Shown here piece after piece: positions 1-9,442 of a DNA stretch of 64,000 nt (the first letter of the stretch is position 1; each line of letters opens with the position of its first letter). The notes beneath the pieces were generated by a model, which worked only from the letters and a program-made list of their open reading frames with translations, ran no database searches and was not told the DNA's origin. The position numbers and the translations under genes were made by a program. This DNA comes from Chondrus crispus. Taxonomy: Eukaryota; Rhodophyta; Florideophyceae; Gigartinales; Gigartinaceae. Location of the stretch: assembly GCF_000350225.1 (NCBI RefSeq), contig NW_005178652.1:209691-273690 (forward strand). Reading direction: 5' to 3'.

Positions 1-801
1 AACGAAACGACACTGGAATCTTGCACAACGGCTCACCCAATACCTGCACACTAATCGCAATGCGGGCATCATGATGCCCTCCAACAACAGCAAGCAAGTG
101 CAGGTCAAGGCGTACTCGGACGCCGATTATGCCAACGACCAGAGCACCCGCAAATCAATAACGGGCATGCTCACAATGGTCAACCACGTACCCGTGCAAT
201 GGCTGGCACGGCAGCAACCGGTAGTCGCGAAGAGCACCTGTGAGGCGGAGTAAATAGACGCAGCGGAGGCCACCACCCTCACAATATGGCTCCAAAACCT
301 CATCAGGGAAACGCGACTACCGACCACAAGACCAAACATGCACGTCGACAACACCGCCACCGTGCAGATGGCAAAAGCATGGGAACGACACGACGACGCA
401 AGTGCATCGACGTCCGCTACCATTACCTGCACGACACCGTGCAAAAAGGCGAAATGAAGATCGAACGCATACCCACTACGGAACAATACGCAGACATATT
501 TACGAAGCCGCTCAAGGCGACCCTGTACAAAAGGCACAAAAACCACATACAGATCCGCCCGAAACCAACAAGTGCAAGCCAGCCCTCGCATTGGGGGGGA
601 GTGTGGTTCCATACAGAACCCAAAAACGACGCTCGGCCAGCCTGCACAAAACACACAACCAACTGTTTCCATACAGAGACAAGTAAGTCACCCACCTACA
701 ATAAGACGTAGCCAATAGGGCACAACTCACTTGCACAATAAAGTCACCGCCGGCCGCCCGACCCCCAGGGGGTCGGGGGTATCGGTGTTCCTGGAATCAC
801 A
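1..801 (+). mobile_element. 3' end of a decayed Ty1/copia retrotransposon (RNase H end plus 3' LTR)
   Basis: Only the right end of the element lies in the window. Residues around 71-545 resemble the copia RNase H domain, with a DADYANDQSTRKS-type stretch and a later KCIDVRYHYLHD and ADIFTKPL stretch. A purine run of G residues just before position 601 fits a polypurine tract. The 3' LTR is placed at 602-801 because it starts TGTGGTTCCA and ends TGGAATCACA, which are near-perfect inverted ends. The coding part is broken in a few places, so this is a fossil. A related LTR-like piece lies at 44777-44922. Confidence 0.75.
757..777. repeat. Short perfect inverted repeat in the 3' LTR
   Basis: Ten-base arms (CCCGACCCCC and its complement) meet around a single central base. 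It lies after an AATAAA at about 737-742, so it could fold in the LTR transcript near its 3' end. Function is not shown. Confidence 0.6.
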
Positions 802-865
802 AAGGGAAAGGCACGTGCAGATCGGAAGGACGGCAAGATTTTTGAAATGAAATGCTGTACGTATT

Positions 866-1047
866 TGTTAGGGCGAAAACGGGGTACATCGTTCCGTGTC
901 TTACCCGTGTGTGTTTTTTTGTGATGTGTCTGCCCTCGGCCGTACAGGACGACCGAAAACCACCGCATTTATACTATTTTTGCGCGCGGTCTACAATTAC
1001 TAACTTAAACTTCCAATTACTTACACTGGTCCCAACCATGTGTCACA
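866..1047 (-). repeat. 3' LTR of the gypsy element
   Basis: It matches 7428-7608 over its full length with about eight differences. Its right edge adjoins the polypurine tract. Confidence 0.9.
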
Positions 1048-1398
1048 CAACCCCCCACTTAGGCGGGGCCATGGGCCCCGGCCACTCAGATTTTGCCTTT
1101 GATTTTGATTTTTCTTCACCCTCCAGCCTATATCAACACAGACCTGGGGCTCGGACCCCCCTTCCCTTCCTGTGGTATCTGCCGTCGCTCTCCGTTCGCC
1201 TTTCTCGCTCCATCCCAGCCTCGGTTTAGCTCTTCCGGCCTCCTGCTTCCTGCGCTGCTTAGCTCTCGCCGCTCTTCCGCGTTGCCTCCGTGGTCCTCGT
1301 CGTAGCTTAGACCTCCTGTTTCCCGCCAGATCGAGAGGCACGCAGGTAGGGTTTCAGTCCCCATGTGCCCTCTTTGGCCCCCCCCATAACGTAACACG

Positions 1399-2610
1399 AT
1401 GGCGAGGACCAAGCAGACAGCGGCGAAGAGAACGGGAGGTAAGCGTCCGCGGAAGCAGCTCGCTCTGAAAGCTGCACGCTTCGCCAGCCGCGACCACTTA
1501 ATGTTCGAGCTCTCATCTGGAACAGATGTAACCAAGGTTTCCAAGACGGGCTCCACATTCCACATTTGGGTTACCCGCGGGCATCGCCGTTACGCCGTAA
1601 CAAAACAAGAGTTCAAAAGCCTTCTAGGAGATCATATTACCGCCCTGCTCCACTGCAAGCCAGATGAAGAGGTCTCTCTCGAAGAGATATGGCGTCTTGG
1701 TCTCACAGAGTCGTTGTCGGACACAAACCAGTACTGTATTATCGGCGACGGTGAGTGGATTATTGAGTCCATCTATCTCGACGTTGACAACACGTACTAT
1801 GGCGTCGACGCCGCAACCAACCTTCCTCACCGTATTTTGCTATACACTCTAGCAATTTCCGGAACTGGGAATAGTACAACTCACAAGATTGTTGACGATC
1901 TCTTCCAGTTTGGTGGGAGACACCGAATTAGTGCCTTCTTAAGTATTGACCGTTTTTGCACCGACCAAAAGGGCAGGAGTCTGAAGATGATCCATGGTCG
2001 TTCCAGGGCGGTCAATCCTCGGACTCCGATCTACCGCGTTTCCACACACGGGACCGTGAGGTTCCGAGATAATAGTGACATGTGCATCTCCGCCGCCGTC
2101 TGCAACGGTCTCCAACTACTAGGGTCCCCGAACCTTGCCGTCAAGTACTGGGATCTTTTAGTCCGCAACAGCCTCCTCTTTGAGAGGACCGGCTCTCCGT
2201 CGCGTCGAATCCGAGATTTCCATGACGCTGCAAAACACCTTAATAAAGATGAAGTCGCTCTCCGCGGGTTGGGTCTTCGTAGTCCATCTCTTGGACTCCT
2301 CTTGAGGTTCGACCCGGGTGTCTATGTCGCGACTTTAGAAGGCTTGCCCCACATAATGCACAGCATCTGCGTCTCGACCATACATTCCATTGTACTTGAT
2401 TGTATGGAGGGGTTTCCGCTTCGGCTCTGCGCCGGCGCGGTCAAAGCATGCGTTGGAGCCGACGGGATCTTCGTTAGCGTCTCCGAACTGCGCCAAGTTC
2501 TCGTCGTCACCCCTTCCAAGAAGAAACGGAGCAGAATGGGACGTGCAAGCAGCCGCAGAGCACACAAGAAAGCCGCGATTCGGGGTTCGGGAAGTTCCAT
2601 TCAGCATTAG
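1399..2610 (+). CDS. Histone H3 tail mimic fused to a peptidase-like protein, antisense inside a gypsy element
   Basis: This is an intact 403-residue frame. After Met, residues 2-27 align with the H3 N-terminal tail (ARTKQTA.K.TGGK.PRKQLA.KAAR). In H3 numbering K4, K9, K14, K18 and K23 are kept; R8 is Ala, S10 is Arg, A15 is Arg, T22 is Leu and K27 is Phe. No histone fold follows. The rest contains DMCISAAVCNGLQLLG (Cys229) and later a GVYV..HSICV...IVLD stretch (His321, Asp334), an order and spacing reminiscent of papain-fold cysteine peptidases; this is weak inference. The C-terminus (about 373-396) is Lys/Arg-rich and looks like a nuclear localisation signal. The ATG sits in a good context (aacacgATGG). 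A possible TATA-like CTATATCAA lies at about 1128. It is convergent with pol and ends about 125 bp from it. Related H3-tail proteins are not known to me. Confidence 0.75.
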   Translation: MARTKQTAAKRTGGKRPRKQLALKAARFASRDHLMFELSSGTDVTKVSKTGSTFHIWVTRGHRRYAVTKQEFKSLLGDHITALLHCKPDEEVSLEEIWRLGLTESLSDTNQYCIIGDGEWIIESIYLDVDNTYYGVDAATNLPHRILLYTLAISGTGNSTTHKIVDDLFQFGGRHRISAFLSIDRFCTDQKGRSLKMIHGRSRAVNPRTPIYRVSTHGTVRFRDNSDMCISAAVCNGLQLLGSPNLAVKYWDLLVRNSLLFERTGSPSRRIRDFHDAAKHLNKDEVALRGLGLRSPSLGLLLRFDPGVYVATLEGLPHIMHSICVSTIHSIVLDCMEGFPLRLCAGAVKACVGADGIFVSVSELRQVLVVTPSKKKRSRMGRASSRRAHKKAAIRGSGSSIQH

Positions 2611-2734
2611 AGGTCATTGGTGATTCCCATTGTCTCCATGACCCACTCTCTATCTACTCGTAGCAAGTAATCAGCACTTCATATGCATTTCACTATCTTT
2701 CAATTCAAAGCGTAAAAATCCCTAGTCATTTGCC

Positions 2735-5700
2735 TCACTGAAGGTGCAACGGCTGCCTCTTGTAGAGTACCAGCCTTCTGGCATGTATCTCCCTTCTCGA
2801 GTAGCGTTGACGCGGCGACAATAGGGTGTACCGCGGATGGCGCGCACGAGCAACTCGGCATGGGCCATAGAACTTCGACAAGGCGATAGGCCATTTCTGC
2901 ATGGGTCCGAGGGCAGCCCCTTTTGCGACCAACACTTCGTCGCCCACATTGAAAGTTGCTTCGCGACCGTCTGTTAATGTGGTTGCAGCTCTGCGCCCGA
3001 TTATTCTTGTTGCCAGCATCGCCCTGGCTTGCAGGAGTTCCATTTCCGGGTGGCAAATCTCGGAGACTCCGAAGAGAGGCTCTTGGTCTCCAGGCGCCAT
3101 CCTGGGCAACAACCCATAAAGCAGCTCGAACGGGGACAATCCCACCGCCATCCTCCTGCGACGGTATCCATATAGGACTTGACGTAAAGCATCGTCCCAC
3201 TCAACAATTGTAGGCGAGGCACCGAGAATCATCTTACGGACTGCTCTCTTCAATGTGCCGACCATCTGCTCTGCCCGTCCGTTCGACATGGGCGCATAGG
3301 CGAGCACTGTCTTCCACGTAATCCCGTTTCGTGCCATGAAGGTATTCAGGACCGACGCTGTGAAACAAGTAGCGTTGTCCGAGACAACGACACGTGGTAA
3401 CCCAAAACAGTGAATTATCTCCTCTTTCACGAACTTCAGCACCTCCTCTGCCGTCGAGGTGACGGTGGCCTTCACAATTGGCCAGCCAGTCAGGTGCTCC
3501 ACGGCAATAAGGATGTACCTCCCTCCAGAGGGCGTACGAGGCAATGGTCCCGCAAAATCGATGGAGTATGTATCAAATAACGAAGTCATGGGAAATCGAA
3601 GGGTCTTGTACTTCGGAATTGGTGTGGCTTTCTGACAACCGTCACAACACCGAACGTAGTCGTTCACGTCTCGGTGGACGGCAGGCCACCAATATTGGTC
3701 CAAGACGAATCTCTTCGTCGTTTGCAGATCCCAATGGCCTATTTTGTCGTGAAAGGCTCTAACGATCCTTCTGCGAGCCCCTATAGGCGAGATAGCGTGT
3801 AATCCATTGTTGGTCCTACGGAACAGTTGTCCATTACAATCTATGAAACGTTTGGCGCTTCGGCGGTTGAGCTGACGTCGACGAACATCCACTTCCCTCA
3901 TATCAATACCCCCGAGGTGCCTTGAAATGTCAATAAGATGGGGTTCCCACTCCATTTGCGCCTCTAGAGGATCCGAAACACTGCAGCCAAGATCTCCCTC
4001 GTCGTCAGAGTCGACTCCATCCTCGCCCTTGGCTTTCAGGCGGGACAGGAAGTCAGCTCCACCGTTCTTTCCTCCCGGGCGGTACTTAATTTCGAATTCG
4101 TATTCTGCTAGGAAGTCCATTCACCTTGCCAACCTCCCGTGAATGTCTTTCTTCTTAAAGGCATACTGCGGGGCTTGGTGGTCTGTTATAAGCGTGAACT
4201 TCTGTGTTGAAAGCAAGTAAACTCGGAACTTCTTCAAAGCGAAGATCACAGCCAGGGCCTCTCGCTCACAGGCGGAATACTTCCTCTCGGCTGACGTCAT
4301 CGTGCGACTTGCGTACTGGATCGGGTGGACTTTCCTGTCCTCTTTTCGTTGGGCCATAACAGCTCCGACGGCGACCCAGGATGCATCAGTCTCCACGACA
4401 AAAGGTTGTTCAAAGTCCGGAAACGCCAAGACTGGCGGGGAGGTTGACTTGAGCTTAAGCTTCTCGAATGCCTCCTGCATCTCCGCCGTCCACTTAAAAG
4501 TTCGTTTAGTAGACGTGGCCTCATGTAACGGAGCAGAGATCTCGGCAAACTTAGGAATGAAGCGGCGGTAGTATCCCGCCAGACCAAGGAAGCTACGAAG
4601 CCCTGTCGTATTGGACGGCTCCTTCTCCCTCTTAATGGCGCTGACATTTTCGGGGTCCACTTTGACGCCGTCTCCGGTGACTATGTGTCCAAGCAGTCGC
4701 CTTTGGGACTGTGCGAAGCTGCATTTTGAGATCTTAAGCTTCAGCCCGCTCGTAGCAATCACCTTGCAGACTTCACATAAGTGTGAAGTGTGCTCTTCAA
4801 CGGACTTCGAGAAGACGACTACGTCGTCTAAGTAAACCCTCACGAAGCTAAGCCCTTGGAAAAGCTGGTCCATCATCCTTTGGAATGTAGAGGGGGCGTT
4901 CATTAACCCGAACGGCATCACCTCGAACTGAAACGTCCCAAAACGGCAGACGAAAGTCGTCTTCTCTTTGCAGTTCTCAGCCATCCGGGCTTGCCAATAC
5001 CCCGAGAACAAGTCAAGCGTTGTGAAGACCGAGCTCCCCTCTAAATCATCGAAGATCTCCTCGATCTTTGGCAAGGGCCAACGATCGGCTTTCATTTTGC
5101 GATTGAGGGTGCGGTAATCTACACAGAACCTGGGATTTCCGTCTTTCTTCGATGCGATAACGATAGGAAAGGACCAGGCCGAAATGGAGGGGGTTATTAT
5201 TCCCGCCTCCAACATCTTACGAAGCTCCTCACGTACCACTTCATTGTGGCGTGGCGGAAGCCTACGTGGAGCGTGCGTAATGGGGCTTGGATCTTCTAGC
5301 TCAAACGAGTGAGACACCGGAACATCTGCCGGTCTTAAATCGTCGAGTGACCAAGCTACGATCCCTGAGTTCTGGATAGAATTCACAATGCTCTCCCTGG
5401 CCTCGAAAGCCAGGTGGCGCAATTTCTCCCCGAGAAGGGCTACTCGAAGCCGTTCCGGGCCTTCTTCGTCTACTCTGCCATCTCCTTTCGCGTTTTTGGA
5501 GTCGGACTTTAGGCCCTCTTTCACTAGATCTGGAAGACCGTCCAATTCATCTTCGACTCCATCCGGTAGCTTGGTGAGTCCCAAATCAGGTTCAAAAGGT
5601 GGCTGGTCAAGAGTCGCCAAGACAAATTCATTGTCGCTTGTCGTAGACGAGCCAGGTACAGCCTCAGAGTCGGAGGTGAAATCCTCAATATCAGTTGAGG

Positions 5701-7428
5701 CTGCACTCCGTGAAACGTGTTCCACATCCATGTTGAGGCCTAGTCTGGTGGTATTCTCACCTACTGTCATCTGCACATGTTGCTTACCAAGATCGATGCA
5801 TGCCTGTAGTCCCTCAAGGGTCGGAAGCCCTATGATCAGGTCGAACGGCGATCCTTTCACGACTAGGAAGTCCAACTTCACGATAAGTTCACCAAACGAT
5901 GTTGGTATCTGATGAAGCGACCCCAGGCAGGGCTCATTAGCACCAGCTGCCACCGTGATATGCTTCTCAGTCGGTTGCGGGGAGAGGCAAAGCTTAGACG
6001 CCAACTTTGGCGAGATTATGTTCGGTACGGCCCCAGAATCTAACAGGGCTTGAGCTTCCGTCCCATAAACCTTCACAGTTACCAGCCGCAGCCTTCGAGA
6101 CTTCGTATCGGCGTGACCTGCGAAAGTACGACCACGGACTCTTTCTTTCGCAAACAAGTGGCCTATCTCCTTCTTCGCCACTTCCGCATCGCCGCGAACA
6201 AGCTGTCCGAAAGTGAGTCCGGAAGGTGCGTTTGCAAGCTTCGAAACGACATTATACTTCCTCACATGTTCCTGGAGGGATGTTTTTCTGGTCACTTTCT
6301 TGGCTTTCTTCCTCTGGTGGGACCTCCTTGGCCCCGCCTGAAGTGGCAGAGCCCTCTTTTGCATCTCGAATGGTACAGGCGGGTTCAGAAGCCTGGGAAT
6401 GGACACCTCCTCCTGCGTTTTGTGCTGCTTGGGAAGAGGTTCCCCGTCTGCGTTTCTCTTAGTGACGGCCACGACTTCTCCGTCGTTCGCCTCGTCAATA
6501 TAGGTGACCTGGGCATTCCCTGCACCTTCTATCGCAGGTGCTGTGGACTGAGTCGTGGCTCCTGCCCTCGGCAGTGCCGTTCTAAGCCTGGTCCAGCACG
6601 TCTCCTTTTCATGACCAAGCTTCCGACAATTCGAACAACGAGTGTCTCGGCGCGGATTAGAAGGGCATCGGCTGGCCCCATGCCGCGGTTCCTTGCAGAA
6701 TGAGCAGGTTCGGACCTGGCCAGCTTGATCTGCTGTCTGATTCTTCTTTACCAACAAAGAAAGTTCTGCTAGCTGTTCTGCTAGCACGTCCACTTTCTTT
6801 TCGATCTTGTCCAGCTCCTGGCGTGTTTCCGGTCTCTGTAGAATGCGCCTAGGCGCCGGACGCTGAGGTTGCCTAGCATTGTGTGCAGCCATAAAGGCTT
6901 TGCGGCCAGACACGAAGTCCTTAACGGCCTTCTTGAGCGCCCCGTACGAGGTAGGTGCCCTATACAAGACGAACTGTGACACGCCGGTGTGCTCCATGAC
7001 CGCGTTCCGGAGTAGTCCGAACTTGGCTTCGGGCTTGAAAGCTGCTTTTTCGAAGCGGCGATCCATCACGTTTAACGACGCAAGCACGTCGTTGCCGTCC
7101 AACCTACTCGCGACTGCGAGTCTGATGTTTTCTTCCGGTTCAGGGACTGACCTGAAACGGTCGAGCAATGCCTTCTTGACGGCTTGGTAGTCGCTGGCCG
7201 CCTCGTTCAGTCCACCGTCTTGGCTGTACGTTTCATAGTAGTAGTCGAAAGCCCCCCTTGCAGGTAGCACAGTAGCTCTCCGGCTTTGTCTTCGTCGGAC
7301 TTGCCTTTCATTACGACGTTTTCGTAGAAAAAGAAGAACTTGGCGACATCCGCCTCGTGCTTACCATCGAACACCAAGGAAGCGGGACCCGCCTGACTGT
7401 TGGCGTCGGCCCTCCACAAGAGTACCAT
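2735..7428 (-). CDS. gag-pol coding region of the gypsy element
   Basis: Reading from 7428 leftward: gag with two CCHC zinc knuckles (CSFC..H..C and CSNC..GH..C), an aspartic protease with LLDSGA, a reverse transcriptase with VYLDD, RNase H with ETDAS, and an integrase with an HHCC region (CCDGCQK) and a DDE core (FAGPLPR, VSDNAT, NGRAEQ). No chromodomain is evident at the integrase C-terminus. The first gag ATG overlaps the LTR/primer-binding-site junction. The frame is largely open with very few breaks. Confidence 0.88.
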
Positions 7429-7608
7429 GTTAGGGTGAAAACGGGGTACGTCGTCCCGTGTCTTACCCGTGTGTTTTTTTTGTGATGTGTCTGTCCTCGG
7501 CCGTACAGGACGACCGAAAACCACCGCATTTATACTCTTTTTGCGCGCGGTCTACAATTACTAACTTAAACTTCCAATTACTTACACTGGTCCCAACCAC
7601 GTGCCACA
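7428..7608 (-). repeat. 5' LTR of the gypsy element
   Basis: Element-orientation start TGTGGCACGT, end CCCTAACA, followed immediately by the primer-binding site TGGTACTCTTG. It abuts the duplicated host segment that starts at 7609. Confidence 0.9.
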
Positions 7609-8635
7609 TAGGCTAAAGCTCTATTTACCTGATGGGGGAATGGCGAACATTGATGCGGTGGATTTCAACGTAGGCGCGGCGTCCAAGATGGGTTGGGTCA
7701 GGGTCATGTGGACATCAGGGGTGTGCGAGGTGTGGAATGATGAGCAAGTGGACAGGATGGTGTCGTATCGGACGTTACAAGGCTGTGGTGGACACTAGTA
7801 GTGTCGTGTTAGGGTTTCGTGTCGGGGTGTCGAAAAAAGATGGTGCAGTAAAGTTTATACGGGCGAGGGAGCGCGGGAGAAGAAGGCGGCGGTGGGGATT
7901 TGCTGAGGCGTCGACGCGACCGTGTGTCAGTCTCGGCGAAGAAGTCGCAAGGCCTGTCCCGCTGCGCTTCCAGACTGGGCGCGAGAGGTGTGCCGTTTTT
8001 CACGGATTTGTACACTTACTGTACGTGTATGTGCGCCAAAGAAGGAAGCATACCTAGTATGTGGGGATGCGAAGAACACCGGTCCAGGGCCATCGGCGCT
8101 TTCTCCCGAGTCTCGTTTCTGATCTTTATTTTGGAAAGTGGGTCTCGTGCCCTATTGGCCACGTCGTATTGAAGGTCAGTGATTTATTTGTCTCTGGATG
8201 CAACCACAAAGCAGAGGGAGCTGCTCGCTGCTCGCACGAGCAGAACGATACAGGACGTGAGCAAGTCGAGGATTGGCTGTCGAAGATTGGCTGTCGAGGA
8301 TTGGCTGTCGAGGATTGGCTGTCGAGGATTGGCTGTCGAGGGTTGGCTATCGTCCGCGGCTCTCGCTTTGTCATAAAGTACCACTCGAAGGATATTGTTG
8401 CACACATCATAAGTTGGACCGCGGGGGCAACCCCCCGAGATTATTATTACAGTTCTGATTGCCTTGACGCAGCCGAGGTAAATCTCCAGTCAAGTAAGTT
8501 CACATCTCTCCAGACAAGAGCTACCGTAAAGCCGAGATTCATGTGTTTCTTTCGGCGGGCATGCAGCACTGCGTCACACAGCTTCCCGGCAAGGCTGCAT
8601 CCACACTTGAGCAACAAACAGCATTCAACCATCTC
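7609..8635 (+). repeat. Host segment A, copy 1 (second copy at 38775-39815)
   Basis: It is nearly identical to 38775-39815. The first 190 bp keep the C-terminal frame of an unrecognised protein (DGGMANIDAVDFNVG...GWVRVMW, stop at about 7796), whose upstream part is present only at the other copy. The gypsy 5' LTR cuts this copy at its left edge and the copia element at 8636 cuts its right edge. It contains the 14-bp minisatellite described separately. No other gene is seen. Confidence 0.9.
8265..8348 (+). repeat. 14-bp minisatellite, six units
   Basis: Unit GTCGAGGATTGGCT is repeated six times with one or two base changes in the second and last units. The other copy of the segment has seven units, which accounts for its extra 14 bp. 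Confidence 0.95.
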
Positions 8636-8955
8636 TGAACGAGGTGAGCAATAAACGTGATCGAGAGTGTGTCTTCTCCGGTGTGAGGGGGCGAGCTGCC
8701 CCCGGTCACACAACTTTATGTCATCCAGTCCGAGACTGGTGGGCGCCATACAGCGCCGCCGTCGAGTGTAGATTACTAATTAATAGTTAAATCTACGATG
8801 GTGCGCATACAAAATTCTCCCTTTTGGTCCGACTACATTCGTCGTCCAATGCCAGCCGTCCAAGTATGGACGGCGGCGGTCCGGAGCGTTCTTATTGGAC
8901 GAAATGGCTTTCGCCACCTCATGGCCAAAGGCCCTATGATATGCCTATCTTGGCA
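8636..8955 (-). repeat. 3' LTR of the young copia element
   Basis: TG...CA ends in element orientation (TGCCAAGATA to CTCGTTCA). It is followed on the left by target duplication ATCTC. Confidence 0.93.
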
Positions 8956-9442
8956 CCGTCCTTCGGAAGACATATTCCGTTCAACTGAACCACATCACAA
9001 ACTTTTTGATGTAAAACTACTTCCGGACCCTTGCACCATCTTCCTGTGGCTTTGTCAAACATAGATCAAAGACTTAACAACACCTTTGTTCATCGACCAA
9101 TTTGTTTTGTATGCTCATTCACGCAGTACAACTTCTGCAGTTGAAAAAGCGACACAGCATTGTGCACACTTCCCACAGAACACAGGGCACATTCTACAGA
9201 AAACTCTTTCCTCGACGTGACCACAACGTAGCAACTACTCTTTTGACAAGAAAACCAGTAAACTCCCAAAACCTTTGCAGGAAAAACGGAGAAGGTAAAT
9301 CGAGCAGGACGGTATCACACACATCTGGTAGAAAATAAAACGACGCAAAACAAAGAAACTGTTAGACGTAAAACGCAGTGGATATTGAAACATACCGATT
9401 AGTTGAGTGTGTACCGTCCCTTGGAGTAGCGCTTTCAGTACC

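Larger units (their letters stand above)
866..7608 (-). mobile_element. Ty3/gypsy LTR retrotransposon with an antisense passenger gene
   Basis: LTRs of 181-182 bp lie at 866-1047 (3' LTR) and 7428-7608 (5' LTR). They begin TGTG and end AACA in element orientation. A primer-binding site starting TGGTACTCTTG directly follows the 5' LTR, and a G-rich polypurine tract (about 1048-1058) precedes the 3' LTR. Domain order is gag, protease, reverse transcriptase, RNase H, integrase, which defines Ty3/gypsy. The LTRs differ at roughly eight sites, so the insertion is of moderate age. The coding region is mostly open with very few breaks. The 5-bp flanks (GTATT and TAGGC) do not match, so no target-site duplication is visible. 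The span 1048-2734 downstream of pol holds an unrelated gene on the opposite strand. Confidence 0.9.

Noticed and set aside
1128-1565. Minus-strand frame of 145 codons overlapping the H3-mimic start
   Set aside because: It is the antisense shadow of the H3-mimic gene and its leader, Arg/Gly-rich without domains.
1399-2610. A genuine histone H3 gene
   Set aside because: Only the tail is H3-like; nothing after residue 27 resembles the alpha-N helix or histone fold.
6050-6703. Plus-strand frame of 217 codons inside the gypsy element
   Set aside because: Antisense shadow of gag, lacking any domain.
8265-8348. Possible CRISPR-like array
   Set aside because: Units of 14 bp are contiguous with no spacers; it is a minisatellite.
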